Below, piece by piece: positions 6,484 through 16,254 of a DNA stretch of 64,000 nt (position 1 is its first letter; each line of letters opens with the position of its first letter). The stretch lies in contig NZ_CP041186.1 of the NCBI RefSeq assembly GCF_006517175.1, positions 7,405,074 to 7,469,073 on the forward strand, in the 5' to 3' direction. The DNA comes from Persicimonas caeni (GTDB lineage: Bacteria; Myxococcota_A; Bradymonadia; Bradymonadales; Bradymonadaceae). The position numbers and the translations under genes were made by a program. Below the pieces are notes generated by a model. That model saw only the letters and a program-made list of their open reading frames with translations, ran no database searches and was not told the DNA's origin.

Positions 6484-9162
6484 ATGAAGTCCAACTCTCC
6501 GACCAGTCTCATCATGTGGGCGGTGGCGCTGTTATTGGCCATTGCCAGCCTTGTCTTCGGTTACCTGCAGCTCGACGGGCTGCCCGATTTGGGCGTCCAG
6601 TTCGGCCCGGATCTGACCGTGCGCTCGGTCTCCGTCGACCGTCAAGAGGGCGCAGAGCGCCAGGAATTCAAGCGTGGCGACCGCCTCGTGGCGTTGGAGG
6701 GGCAATCTGTCGAGGATCTGCGTGACCTCAGAATGGTCCTCCAGAACCTCCCGGACACTCCCGTCGCTTCCGGTGAGCCGCTCGGCCCCGGTGACAAGGC
6801 GCAGCCGACGGTTGCCGGAGCCGAGGCGGGGCAGGCGGAAGCAATCGACGACGCGTCGCGCACGGCGAGCTACCAACTCGTGCGGCCACTGCATCGCTTT
6901 CACATCACCCTTCAAGGAGAACTCAAAGATCCGACCGCGCTTCCCCAGGGGGTCGAGCCCACGGACCGCCTGATCGAACTCGACGGGCGGAAATTGCAGA
7001 CCAAGGTCGGCCCGGAGGCGGTGCGCAGCATCGTGGCCAGCCGTCCCGAGGCGCTGCTCGTCTTCGAGCGCAAAAACGCGGTCTTCTCGGGGTCGATGAA
7101 GGTCCCGGACCCCGAGCCGCCTTATGGCGTCGTGGGCACCTTCGGCCTCGTCGCCATCGTGCTCATCGGGCTGTGGTGGTTTCGCTCACGCGAACTCGAA
7201 CCGGGCGCCGTCGTCGCCATCAGCCTCCAGACAGTCTGCATCGGCTGGATTGCGCTGCTCGCCTTCGAGTATCAGTGGACGCTCTCTGATTACGGGTTGA
7301 CCGCCGCTGTGATCGCAGGCTTCGCGCTCGTGCGTCCGTTTGCGTTCTTCGCGCGCAATATCGGCTCGGGCTACGGCACCCAGAGCGGCTGGAGTTCACT
7401 GGCCGTGGGGCTGTTCGCGACCGGCTCGGTGCTCGGTTTGCTCTTTGGCGGCTACTTCGAGAGTGCCGAGCAGGCGCTTCATGTGGCTGCCCTGATCGCC
7501 GGACTCTTCGTCGTCTACGAGATCTTTTTGGCGAGCATCGACGACACCGGCCCCGCGAGTACGCTGGGAGAGGGCACCGGATACTTGGCGTGGATCCTCG
7601 TGCTCGCGCTCTTCTCGGCGCTGCTCGCATGGTACCTCGCGCCGATTTCCTTCGAGGAGAACCGCTGGCGTTGGTTCTCGGCGGTCATTGTCGGGCTCGT
7701 CTGGTTCGGAGACGTCCTCTATTGCTTCCGCGGGCCGGGAGCCTCCGGTTACGACGCCATTGCTCACAAGGCGGACCGCCAGATTGTCGTGAGCGACTAT
7801 CTGGCGCAGGTGCGCGAGCTCGTCCCGGAAGCAGAGCCGTTTATCGTCGTGGCCACGCGTGAAGAATCTGTTTTGCTCGAGACTCGCGGTGACGGCCTGC
7901 GAACCAGCCCGACCTCCGAAGCGCTGCACGACGCGGTGTCGATCCTCATCCAAGAGGGCGTTCGCGTCCCATTGCCGGACGGAATTCACCGCCAAGCCCA
8001 CCCGATGGGAGGCATCGCCAAGACGATGGATATGGCGCTCGCCCTGCGCCTCGCGCCGCCCGAGGGCGGTGTCAGAGTCGACGGGGTCGAACTGGTGCTC
8101 GTCGGGATCGAGGAGTCACCCGCCGCAGAGTTACCGGTCCACCCATCGAACGAGATCCTCGACGCATTGCAAGACCTGTTGTCCGGTCAAATCTGGACCG
8201 CAGCCCTCGTCGAAGGACTTCCCGAGCTTCGGCTCCCCGAAGCCAAGTCGCCCCCCGAGGCCCATGCGGAGCCTTCCAGCATCTCCGTTGCCGAGAGCGA
8301 GGAGGTCGATGCACTTAAAGAAGAAGTTGAAGAACTGCGCCGGCAGCTTCTCGAGGCGAGGTCGGCTTCTGAGTCGGACTCCGATGAACCTGCTACTGTG
8401 GAACAAGCTCCCGTAGAGCCCGAGCCGGCTCCTGCAGCAGTTGCGGTGACGAAGGCGGTTCCGCTCGACGCGCCGCCGGCAGACTTTGAAGCGTTGCTCG
8501 AGCCGGAGCTTGTAGACGCGCTTCTCTACCTACTCGATTCGCCCGAGCCGATCGTCTTGGCCGGTGCGCGAGGCGCCGGCAAAACGTTCACGGCACGCTG
8601 TGCCCACGCGCTCGAGGCACATCGCGAGTCCACGCTAATCGCTTACGACGCGGGCGATGCACGCGGAGCGGACCATGCCGTAGCACTCTTCGGTCAGCCC
8701 GACGACACCGCTGATACCGGGGTGGTCTCCGAGATGCAGGGCGGTGCGCTGCTCATTCAGGATGCCAGCGAACTCTCCGACACAGTGATCCTTCGGTTGT
8801 GCCAGGCCGCCGAACTCGGCGATTTGCGCCTGTACCTCGAGTTCAACTCGGCCGACGCTGAAGAACGCTCGGTATTCGACGAGCGCTCCAGTGAGGTTCG
8901 AGAGTTGCTCGAACATCGTGAGTTGATTATTCCGCACCTGTCTCACCGCCTCTCGGTGCTTCAAGTCCTACTCGAGCGTTTCTGTGCCGAGCAGGGGCTC
9001 GACGACTTCACGGACGAGGCCTTCGAAGCGCTGATGAATTACGATTATCCCGGCGAGGTCGCCGAGGCGCAGACGATCGTCGAGGCTGCTGTAACTCGAG
9101 CAGAAGGCGAGGTGATCACCCTCCAAGACCTTCCGGACAGCATCTTCGAGACGTCGTCTTGA
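6484..9162 (+). CDS. PDZ-like, multi-TM protein fused to a degenerate NtrC-family AAA+ domain
   Basis: 892 residues. Residues 12-30 form one TM helix. Two PDZ-like segments follow (FKRGDRLVALEGQSVEDLRD and TDRLIELDGRKLQ), then about six to seven TM helices (about 210-420), a soluble region, and a Glu-rich coiled coil (EEVDALKEEVEELRRQLLEA). The C-terminus resembles a sigma54-activator AAA+ domain: Walker A GARGAGKT at 694-701, a Walker B-like GGALLIQDASEL, and YDYPGEVAEAQ in place of the usual YxWPGNVREL. The GAFTGA loop is missing, the acidic Walker B is altered, and no HTH follows, so it is unlikely to activate sigma54 promoters. It may be a membrane-anchored switch; function not known. Confidence 0.6.
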   Translation: MKSNSPTSLIMWAVALLLAIASLVFGYLQLDGLPDLGVQFGPDLTVRSVSVDRQEGAERQEFKRGDRLVALEGQSVEDLRDLRMVLQNLPDTPVASGEPLGPGDKAQPTVAGAEAGQAEAIDDASRTASYQLVRPLHRFHITLQGELKDPTALPQGVEPTDRLIELDGRKLQTKVGPEAVRSIVASRPEALLVFERKNAVFSGSMKVPDPEPPYGVVGTFGLVAIVLIGLWWFRSRELEPGAVVAISLQTVCIGWIALLAFEYQWTLSDYGLTAAVIAGFALVRPFAFFARNIGSGYGTQSGWSSLAVGLFATGSVLGLLFGGYFESAEQALHVAALIAGLFVVYEIFLASIDDTGPASTLGEGTGYLAWILVLALFSALLAWYLAPISFEENRWRWFSAVIVGLVWFGDVLYCFRGPGASGYDAIAHKADRQIVVSDYLAQVRELVPEAEPFIVVATREESVLLETRGDGLRTSPTSEALHDAVSILIQEGVRVPLPDGIHRQAHPMGGIAKTMDMALALRLAPPEGGVRVDGVELVLVGIEESPAAELPVHPSNEILDALQDLLSGQIWTAALVEGLPELRLPEAKSPPEAHAEPSSISVAESEEVDALKEEVEELRRQLLEARSASESDSDEPATVEQAPVEPEPAPAAVAVTKAVPLDAPPADFEALLEPELVDALLYLLDSPEPIVLAGARGAGKTFTARCAHALEAHRESTLIAYDAGDARGADHAVALFGQPDDTADTGVVSEMQGGALLIQDASELSDTVILRLCQAAELGDLRLYLEFNSADAEERSVFDERSSEVRELLEHRELIIPHLSHRLSVLQVLLERFCAEQGLDDFTDEAFEALMNYDYPGEVAEAQTIVEAAVTRAEGEVITLQDLPDSIFETSS

Positions 9163-9273
9163 GCTCGTCGAGGCGATGCCGATGCCCAGTCGCCACTCGG
9201 CGATTTGACCTTTGCCCTCCGACTGCAGCAAAATAGGGGGCGTTCGAACGCCACGCCTATTGCGAGTCGACGA

Positions 9274-11226
9274 GTGACGACTGTGAGAAACCGTTTTTGC
9301 ATTGTTTGTGCGATCGTCTTTTCCTTCGGAACGGCCGGTTGTCTGTCCGGAACAGAGGACAATAACCAACCGGAGAACGAGCGTATCGTTCGATTGGTGC
9401 CGGTCGACAATGACCAGCGCACATTGGTGCCGAGTTCTGTGCTGCAGCTCCGGCTCCAGAGCACCGACCGGGTGGTGGCCGACAAGGCGACTGTCAGCTT
9501 TGCCGGCGTCCACAGCGTCCACGGGAAGTTCATCGAAACCTATTCGGCCGAGGTCGACCGCCTCGGAGACGTCGGCGACATTGTCGTGCGTCTGCCAGTG
9601 AGCCAATCGCTTTGGGACGACGTCGACACTCCCTCGCCGAGTTCTTTCGAGGGCAATGTGGAGGTCGAACTTAGCGACGCGCTCGGCCCGGTGGTGCGCG
9701 GACGCCTCGACAGCGTTCAATTCGAGTTCGTGCGCCAACTCGAGCCGTTCGCCGAGGCGTTTTCGGTGGGCGACGTCTATCCGAACCAGCTCATCGAAAT
9801 CAGCGGCGCAGGGTTTTTGCGCCCAGAGGAGGGGGCCACTGTCGCGGTCATCGAGTCCGGCAGTGTCGACACTGACGCGGGGCCGTCGCGAGACGTCTCC
9901 GGCCAAGAGATCGCGCTTCGGTGGGCCGGCAGTCGCGACAAGGCGCTCGTGCCGGTCGATCCTGCGGTTTTTGGGGTGCAGACGGCCAGTTTCGAGGTGA
10001 GCGTTTATCTCGAAAACCAGTTGACCGACGGCTCGACGTCGGGTCGAACACAGACGGTCGAACTGAGCGGAACGATCCAGCAACCCTACATTGCACGGCT
10101 GTCACCCGATGCAGGAAGCCGGGGGCAGAAGATCACAATCGTCGGCCGCGGCCTCATCCCCACCGACGACGAGGGTGGCTACGGCATGTTGCTGCGCTAC
10201 GAGGGTACCTTCACCCCGGATGACCCCGAACTTCCTTCGCAGGAGTTCAACACCACGCCGCTCCGACGCCCGCCCGATCGCATCGTCAACGAGCAAGAGG
10301 CCGAGCAGAGCGTCTGGTACACCATCGAAGACGATCGCAGCCTGACCGGTCTGGGAGCTACGCCGGGCGTCTTCGAGGGGACTATCACGCCGGAACTGTT
10401 CGACAACTGGGGCGACCAGGAAGGCATTGCTTGGCAGGGCGTCTTTCGCGTGCTCCCGACCAAGCAGGTCGTCTACCTGAAGTACCTGCCCGCCTTCTCC
10501 AAAGGCCTCGAGAAGTACGGGCTTCGCAACGTCGAGCGCGAGATTCGCGATCGTGTGCTCGAAGTGGCCGAGCGTGACTATGAGGGCATCAACATCGATT
10601 TTCGTGAGGCACAGCCCGACGACTTCATCGAATACGCGGTCATCGAGTTGGGTGGGCCGGATCCGAGCGGACGCAACGCGTTTGGCTACGACAACACCTT
10701 CAACGGTGTCGCCAAGGATACCGGCAACCTCTTTTTGGGGGACTACCTGGGCGGCGTGAACGCCCAGAGTGGCGAAGAGTTTAACAATCCGTACGGCGGC
10801 ATCTTCATCGAGTCGTTCTCGTTCTTCAGCCCGACGCTCAACCCCGATAGCCAGTACACGTCGCCGGCGTTCGACCGGATCATGAAGCCCTTTATGCCGG
10901 CGCTCGACGGCGAGCCGATCAAAGGGTCGGAGTGGCCCGACGGGCCGCGACGCGAGGCCATCGCCGATGCAATCCACATGGTCGGCAGCGTCATCGGCAA
11001 CACCGTCTCCCACGAGTTGGGTCATTCGTTCGGATTAACCTATTTTCCCGAAGACGACATCGAGCCGACCAATCGCTTCCACAATCAGGTCAGCGGCCCC
11101 TACATCATGGACCCGGGCGCGGAGCGACCCTTCGAAGAGCGCGCGGAGCTCGACGGGCAGGGGCCGGCGCGCTTCAATGACCGAAATTACAACTACTTAC
11201 GCACCCATCTGCCGGCACCCGAATAA
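9274..11226 (+). CDS. lipoprotein with IPT/TIG-like domains and a metzincin-like HExxH site
   Basis: About 650 residues. The GTG at 9274 puts the lipobox FGTAGC about 20 residues in; GTG 9283 is an alternative. At least two IPT/TIG-like modules are visible (NQLIEISGAGFL and RGQKITIVGRGLIP). A C-terminal metallopeptidase-like domain follows with SHELGHSFGLTYF and, about 30 residues later, YIMDPG, which fits a metzincin Met-turn. The usual third zinc ligand of HExxHxxGxxH is a tyrosine here, so activity is uncertain. It probably sits on the outer membrane or cell surface as a calcium- or adhesion-type protease (inference). It lies upstream of rpsO with a separate putative promoter between them. 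Confidence 0.65.
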   Translation: MTTVRNRFCIVCAIVFSFGTAGCLSGTEDNNQPENERIVRLVPVDNDQRTLVPSSVLQLRLQSTDRVVADKATVSFAGVHSVHGKFIETYSAEVDRLGDVGDIVVRLPVSQSLWDDVDTPSPSSFEGNVEVELSDALGPVVRGRLDSVQFEFVRQLEPFAEAFSVGDVYPNQLIEISGAGFLRPEEGATVAVIESGSVDTDAGPSRDVSGQEIALRWAGSRDKALVPVDPAVFGVQTASFEVSVYLENQLTDGSTSGRTQTVELSGTIQQPYIARLSPDAGSRGQKITIVGRGLIPTDDEGGYGMLLRYEGTFTPDDPELPSQEFNTTPLRRPPDRIVNEQEAEQSVWYTIEDDRSLTGLGATPGVFEGTITPELFDNWGDQEGIAWQGVFRVLPTKQVVYLKYLPAFSKGLEKYGLRNVEREIRDRVLEVAERDYEGINIDFREAQPDDFIEYAVIELGGPDPSGRNAFGYDNTFNGVAKDTGNLFLGDYLGGVNAQSGEEFNNPYGGIFIESFSFFSPTLNPDSQYTSPAFDRIMKPFMPALDGEPIKGSEWPDGPRREAIADAIHMVGSVIGNTVSHELGHSFGLTYFPEDDIEPTNRFHNQVSGPYIMDPGAERPFEERAELDGQGPARFNDRNYNYLRTHLPAPE

Positions 11227-11290
11227 ACCGGCGCGACCGTCAGTTCGACAGGGGAGAGGCGAGGTGCTGTCGACCGCTTGCACCGAAGGC

Positions 11291-11319
11291 TTGACTTCGG
11301 TCGATGCGGGGCCTACGGT
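11291..11319 (+). promoter_or_regulatory. candidate sigma70-type promoter for rpsO-pnp
   Basis: TTGACT at 11291, a 17-bp spacer, then TACGGT at 11314. The -35 is 5/6 to consensus and the -10 is weak. It lies about 110 bp before the rpsO start. The leader between them may hold the S15 autoregulatory site known for other bacteria, but I could not identify its fold. Confidence 0.35.
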
Positions 11320-11430
11320 CTGCGCCGAATCGGGCCGGGACTACTCTCCATGGGTGGGTTTTCCGGCGCCACGTAACGAACCGGACGAGCGCCGAGATGG
11401 CGCTCAGACAAACGAAAGGAGAGAAACCCC

Positions 11431-11700
11431 ATGGCATTGCATCCGGACAGAAAAGCGGAAATCATCGAAGAATTCAAACGCGGAGAAGGTGACACGGGAA
11501 GCCCCGAAGTCCAGGTTGCGCTCCTGACCGAGCGAATCAACCAGCTTCAGGATCACTTCGCTGATCATAAGCATGATCACCACTCCCGCCGGGGCCTGCT
11601 GAAACTGGTCGGTCGGCGCCGTCGTCTGCTTCGCTACCTGAAAAAGAAAGACATCGAGCGCTATCGCCAGTTGATCAAAGCGCTTGGTCTCAGGAAGTAA
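11431..11700 (+). CDS. rpsO: 30S ribosomal protein S15
   Basis: 89 residues, the standard S15 length. It contains the signature from the [20 protein letters not shown] stretch and the rRNA-binding part ([33 protein letters not shown]). AAAGGAGAG lies about 8 nt before the ATG. S15 is a primary binder of the 16S rRNA central domain. It is followed by pnp, the widely conserved rpsO-pnp order. Confidence 0.98.
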   Translation: MALHPDRKAEIIEEFKRGEGDTGSPEVQVALLTERINQLQDHFADHKHDHHSRRGLLKLVGRRRRLLRYLKKKDIERYRQLIKALGLRK

Positions 11701-11715
11701 GCAGCGAGAATCGAG

Positions 11716-11749
11716 CCCCCACGGTCCACGCGGATCCTGGGGGTTTTCG
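11716..11749 (+). terminator. intrinsic terminator after rpsO
   Basis: A CCCCCA/TGGGGG stem with an inner GGTCC/GGATC pairing is followed by TTTTCGTT. It lies 15 bp after the rpsO stop and would attenuate transcription into pnp. The remaining gap to pnp (11750-12051, about 300 bp) must contain pnp's own promoter, but I see no clear motif. Confidence 0.7.
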
Positions 11750-12051
11750 TTAGCACACCCAGCAAGAGTTTTCGGCAAGCCTGCAGAAGACGACTCTCGG
11801 AGTATCTGCGGCTGGGTAGCCTGTAGCGGGGCACACCAGAATCGGCTGGTGAATCGCGTTACAAGCTACGCGTCGCAGCTTGAGAAGTCCTCCCGACTCG
11901 TCCCACCTGTTTTGCTCGCCTGACCTCGTCGCTGGAGTTTTTGACAACGCCAAAGGTGTCGCCGCCGCGGTGCGTCCAGATGACGCATTCGCCGAGGGCA
12001 CCGGTTTAACTGATGGATCCCACTAATCCGTCTCAAACGAGGAAGAGCATT

Positions 12052-14157
12052 ATGAGCATTGTACGCGAAGGCGCGAAACTAGGAGACAAGGAACTGACCA
12101 TCGAGCACGGCCGCATGGCTATGCAGGCCAACGGCTCGATCGTCATCAGCTACGGTGACAGCCAGGTGCTGTGCACCGCATGTGACGGCGGCGAGAAGGA
12201 GCACCTTCCGTTCTTCCCGCTGCTTTGCGACTACGTCGAGAACTTCTGGGCGGCCGGCAAGGTCCCCGGTGGCTTCTTCAAGCGCGAAGGTAAGCCGAGC
12301 GAGAAGGCGACGCTGACCAGCCGCCTGATCGACCGTCCGCACCGTCCGCTGTTCCCGGAAGGCTACCGTCGTGACACCCAACTGGTCGCATGGGTCATTT
12401 CGGCCGACCAGGTCAACGACACCGACGTGCTCGCCATCACCGGCTGCTCGGCTGCGCTTATGGTCAGCGACCTGCCGTTCAACGGCCCGGTTGCCGGCGT
12501 GCGTGTCGGCTTGGTCGACGGCGAGTTCATCGCCAACCCCACCTTCGAACAGCGCGAGAAGTCCGACATGGACATCGTGCTTGCGGTGACCGACAAGGCC
12601 ATCGTCATGGTCGAAGGTGAGGCCAAAGAGGTGCCCGAAGAGGTGATGGTCGACGCGCTCGAGTTCGGCCAGAACGCCGTCCAAGACGTCCTCGAACTGC
12701 AGAAGCGCTTGGCCGAAGAAGTCGGCAAAGAGCGCATGGACGTCGCTGACAAAGAACTCGACCCCGAAATCGTCAGCGCCGTGTACGACGAGGTCCACGA
12801 AGACCTCGCCGCTGCGCTTCAGATCAAGGACAAGTTGGAGCGCTACGGCCGTCAGGACGAGCTGAAAGCGCAGGTTGTCGAAGCTCTCTCCGAGCGCTTC
12901 GAAGACCGCGAAGGCGAGATCAAGGATGCCTTTGGCGACCTCAAAAAATCGATCATGCGCAAGCGCGTCATCGAGACCGGCGAGCGCATCGACGGTCGTA
13001 GCTCCACCGACGTGCGCAAAGTGACCGTCGAAGTGGGCCTGCTTCCCAAAGCCCACGGCTCGGCGCTGTTCACCCGCGGTGAGACCCAGGCGCTGGTGAC
13101 CTGCACGCTCGGCAACGAGTACGACGAGAAGGTCATCGACGGGCTGGAGGACGACTACAAGAAGAAGTTCTACCTGCACTACAACTTCCCGGCCTTCAGC
13201 GTCGGTGAAAGCCGCCCGTTCCGCAGCACCTCGCGTCGCGAAACCGGCCACGGCGAACTCGCCGAGCGCGCCCTGACCGCGGCGCTTCCGGACTTCGAAG
13301 AGGAGTTCCCCTACACGGTGCGTATCGTCAGCGACACGCTCAGCTCGAACGGCTCGAGCTCGATGGCCGCTGTCTGCGGTGGCAGCCTCGCCATGATGGA
13401 CGCCGGTGTGCCGTTCAAGAAGCCGACTGCCGGCATCGCCATGGGCCTCATCAAAGAGGGCGACGACCACGTCGTCCTGACCGACATCCTCGGTGACGAG
13501 GACCACATGGGTGACATGGACTTCAAGGTCACCGGTACCGCCGACGGCATCACGGCTTTCCAGCTCGACACCAAGATTGAAGGCATCAGCTTCGATACGA
13601 TGAAGCAGGCGCTCCTTCAGGCCAAAGATGGTCGCGACCACATCTTGGGCGTCATGAACGAGACGCTGGCCGAGCCGCGCAAGGACCTGTCCGAGAACGC
13701 TCCGCGTATCACGTCCATCAAGATCAACCCGTCGTCCATCGGCGCGGTGATCGGCTCGGGTGGTAAGACCATCCGCGGCATTCAGGACACCACCGGCGCC
13801 AGCATCAACATCGACGATGACGGCACCGTCAAAATCGCGGCTGACAACGCCGAAGCTGCGCAGCAGGCCATCGAGATCATCGAAGGTCTGACCGCCGAGC
13901 CGGAAGTGGGCGAGACCTACCTCGGCACGGTCAAGAACATCACCGACTTCGGCGCCTTCGTCGAGATCCTGCCGGGCACCGAGGGCCTTTGCCACATCTC
14001 GGAGCTCACGGAGGGCCGCGTCGACAAGGTCGAAGATATCCTCAAAGAGGGCGACGAGGTGCTGGTCAAGTGCCTCGACGTCGACATGAAGCGTGGGCGC
14101 ATCAAGCTTAGCCGCCGCGCTGCTCTCGGTGAGCAGAAAGAAGGTTCCGAGGAGTAA
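12052..14157 (+). CDS. pnp: polyribonucleotide nucleotidyltransferase (PNPase)
   Basis: 701 residues from the ATG at 12052, preceded by GAGGAAG; an in-frame ATG at 12013 lacks such a site. PNPase degrades RNA 3'-5' phosphorolytically and is part of RNA turnover complexes. Two RNase PH domains are visible: the first with FFPLLCDYVE and GGFFKREGKPSEKA, the second with GQTQALVTCTLG-like GETQALVTCTLG and FPYTVRIVSD. A helical linker lies between them, then a KH domain (IGAVIGSGGKTIRGIQ) and an S1 domain (GAFVEILPGTEGLCHISEL). All parts are present at normal length. Confidence 0.98.
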   Translation: MSIVREGAKLGDKELTIEHGRMAMQANGSIVISYGDSQVLCTACDGGEKEHLPFFPLLCDYVENFWAAGKVPGGFFKREGKPSEKATLTSRLIDRPHRPLFPEGYRRDTQLVAWVISADQVNDTDVLAITGCSAALMVSDLPFNGPVAGVRVGLVDGEFIANPTFEQREKSDMDIVLAVTDKAIVMVEGEAKEVPEEVMVDALEFGQNAVQDVLELQKRLAEEVGKERMDVADKELDPEIVSAVYDEVHEDLAAALQIKDKLERYGRQDELKAQVVEALSERFEDREGEIKDAFGDLKKSIMRKRVIETGERIDGRSSTDVRKVTVEVGLLPKAHGSALFTRGETQALVTCTLGNEYDEKVIDGLEDDYKKKFYLHYNFPAFSVGESRPFRSTSRRETGHGELAERALTAALPDFEEEFPYTVRIVSDTLSSNGSSSMAAVCGGSLAMMDAGVPFKKPTAGIAMGLIKEGDDHVVLTDILGDEDHMGDMDFKVTGTADGITAFQLDTKIEGISFDTMKQALLQAKDGRDHILGVMNETLAEPRKDLSENAPRITSIKINPSSIGAVIGSGGKTIRGIQDTTGASINIDDDGTVKIAADNAEAAQQAIEIIEGLTAEPEVGETYLGTVKNITDFGAFVEILPGTEGLCHISELTEGRVDKVEDILKEGDEVLVKCLDVDMKRGRIKLSRRAALGEQKEGSEE

Positions 14158-14186
14158 TGCTCCACGGCACCTAGAGTGACCCGAAG

Positions 14187-14218
14187 AGGCCACCGTCTAT
14201 TTGGCGGTGGCCTTTTTC
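14187..14218 (+). terminator. intrinsic terminator after pnp
   Basis: A perfect 9-bp stem AGGCCACCG/CGGTGGCCT with a 9-nt loop is followed by TTTTTCG and a second T run, 30 bp after the pnp stop. Confidence 0.85.
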
Positions 14219-14340
14219 GTTTTTCGTGTGGCAACGTTGCTCGTGCGCGTATCGAGCCGCTAGAGTGGCGGCAGATGAATTTCCGACGGACTCGCTGTGT
14301 CCAACCAGATAACGCCCCTGTGGAGAGAGACCACAGCAAC

Positions 14341-15144
14341 ATGATGTATCGAATCATAAAGTTTGTAGGTTTGCTCGTCGTCGCCAGTTGCTTCGGCGGG
14401 TGCATTTTGGCCGAGGACTTCTCGGAGTCGAGTGAGACCTCGACCGACGCGCGCACCGCGCTCGAGGATCAGTTGCCCGGTGATTGGGCCGGTCTGTCGA
14501 CGAGTGAGCAGGCACCGAATTCCGGTTACGTCGGGCTGGTCCGGTTCCGCGAAGGCGGCACGGTCACCCTCGACTTTGGAATGGTCGAGTACGAGGGCAC
14601 ATGGGTGATCACCGAAGAGGAGGCCGTCGAGCTTCGCTTTTCGGGGAGCCCCGACCAGGACAACCTCATCGTCCAGCCGACGGTCATCAACGGCAATCTG
14701 GTTGACCTGACGGTGCCGTTGGATCTGCGTACCGGACGGGGACGGCAACCCATACGATTGCGGCGCGTCGATCGGAGCACGGTCACGACCGGGGAGCTAC
14801 AGGGAGACTGGCGAACGAGCCTCCTCGATGGGAATCGCCTCGGCACCGAGTTCGGTGAGACGAGTTACTACACCTTTTATCGGGGCGCCGAATCCCAGCG
14901 GGTGATCGAGGGGGACCTGCGCGTGTTTCCGTGCGAGTCGAACCGCTCCTGTTGGGTGATCAGTGGTGCCAAGATCGCCCCGGGTGTCACAGACGATGAC
15001 AACCGCGATATTTCCGGACGCCCGGCGCCGCTGCTCGGTGGCGAGATCATTGTCGAGGCCTCTGGGCCGAGTGCGATCTATCTCCCCGTGCTGGATGACA
15101 ACGGCATCGTCGGGCAGCTGCTCGCAGAGCCGAGCCTGCTGTAG
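14341..15144 (+). CDS. hypothetical lipoprotein
   Basis: About 267 residues. The paired ATG codons at 14341/14344 follow GGAGAGAG and begin a lipoprotein signal (IIKFVGLLVVASCFGGC). The open frame reaches further upstream, but through the pnp terminator, so a longer start is rejected. The mature part has alternating beta-rich segments and a repeated 'GDWAGL...EGTWVI...GDWRTS' pattern, reminiscent of small lipocalin-like or DUF-type domains that begin G-x-W. No family recognised. It may be exported to the outer membrane. Confidence 0.6.
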   Translation: MMYRIIKFVGLLVVASCFGGCILAEDFSESSETSTDARTALEDQLPGDWAGLSTSEQAPNSGYVGLVRFREGGTVTLDFGMVEYEGTWVITEEEAVELRFSGSPDQDNLIVQPTVINGNLVDLTVPLDLRTGRGRQPIRLRRVDRSTVTTGELQGDWRTSLLDGNRLGTEFGETSYYTFYRGAESQRVIEGDLRVFPCESNRSCWVISGAKIAPGVTDDDNRDISGRPAPLLGGEIIVEASGPSAIYLPVLDDNGIVGQLLAEPSLL

Positions 15145-15245
15145 CGTCCTGCGGGCAGCCGTGTTGTCGCCACAGGGGGGATCTGGTACCGTTTTTGACG
15201 AATCTGCTGACGCGTCACCGCTTACCTTCATCGAGGATCATCATC

Positions 15246-16232
15246 ATGAGCAACACCTCACGACTTGTCTCAGGACTGGTTGTTGTGTTGAGTCTCTTTT
15301 GCTTTGCGCTACCGGCTTTTGCAGGCAGTAAAGACGGCCTCTCCGCGCCACTGGGCGATATCAAGTGGGGCGATAAGAAGGCCAAGGTCGTCGAGAAGGT
15401 CAAGCAACAGATGCTCCAAAAGCTGCGTGAGCGCGACGATCTCAAAAATGACCGCGTGCTCATGCAGCGAGAGCGACGCCGGGTGCTCGATGAGATCGAC
15501 CGATTCGAGAAGAGCTACGAAGAGCTCGACAAGAACACGAGCTACAAAGTCAGCATCATCTCCGACGAGTTCATCAAGGGGAACGGCGAAGCGGTGATGC
15601 GCGTCAAAGACAAGATCGCCAACCGCTACTACTTCTTCATCGACGGCGGTCTCTACAAGATGGTCGTCGCCTACAATCAGCAGTACCTCAAGAACGTCGG
15701 CTTCGAGACTTTCGTGGTCCAGGCGGCCAAGAAGTACGGCAAGCCCGACGACACGGCCTACGGTTACGCCGACGGCGAAGAAGTGCTCACCGCCGCGGAG
15801 TGGACGGACAACAACACCGTCTTGCGCGTCAAGAACAAGAAGGAATTCTACGACACCTTCACGATGACCTTCGCCGAGAAGTCGACCGACAAGCGCCTCG
15901 AGGCCAAGCGCGAGTCGATGGCCGACGACGGCGAGGGCGACGAGATCTCGTCGGAAGTCAAGGCGCTGACCGCGCGAAGCGCGTCCGACGCCGACGCCGA
16001 CGTCGTCGACTCCATCGTGGGCGACTCGGACATCAACCTCAACGAAGGTCGTCCGGTCGACGAACAAGTGCGCCACGGCGAGCAGGCCAAGCAGGCCGAA
16101 GCAGTCGCGGCCAAAGAGAAGAAAACGAAGAAGAAGAAACGAAAGAAAAAGAAGCGCAAAAAGAAAAAGAAGCGCGATTTCAGCGACATCGAAGCTTCGG
16201 GTGGCGGTGGTGACGACCTGATCATCTACTAG
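15246..16232 (+). CDS. hypothetical exported protein with Lys-rich tail
   Basis: 328 residues starting at ATG 15246 (GAGGA 9-13 nt before). The Sec signal peptide ends ALPAFA with GSKDG after it. The middle is a mixed alpha/beta domain that opens DIKWGDKKAKVVEKVKQQM and contains YYFFIDGGLYKMVVAYN; it looks like a small substrate-recognition fold but matches no family I know. The C-terminus is an almost pure Lys/Arg stretch of about 25 residues, then a short acidic/Gly-rich end. The basic tail may bind anionic envelope polymers. The gene ends at a strong shared terminator. Confidence 0.6.
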   Translation: MSNTSRLVSGLVVVLSLFCFALPAFAGSKDGLSAPLGDIKWGDKKAKVVEKVKQQMLQKLRERDDLKNDRVLMQRERRRVLDEIDRFEKSYEELDKNTSYKVSIISDEFIKGNGEAVMRVKDKIANRYYFFIDGGLYKMVVAYNQQYLKNVGFETFVVQAAKKYGKPDDTAYGYADGEEVLTAAEWTDNNTVLRVKNKKEFYDTFTMTFAEKSTDKRLEAKRESMADDGEGDEISSEVKALTARSASDADADVVDSIVGDSDINLNEGRPVDEQVRHGEQAKQAEAVAAKEKKTKKKKRKKKKRKKKKKRDFSDIEASGGGGDDLIIY

Positions 16233-16254
16233 GCCGCCTTCCGCCCCCCCGCCG

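Noticed and set aside
6484-9162. Call as a sigma54-dependent transcriptional regulator
   Set aside because: No GAFTGA loop and no DNA-binding domain; only the AAA+ framework is similar.
12079-14193. 704-codon minus-strand frame opposite pnp
   Set aside because: Antisense shadow with no recognisable motif; the plus strand encodes complete PNPase.
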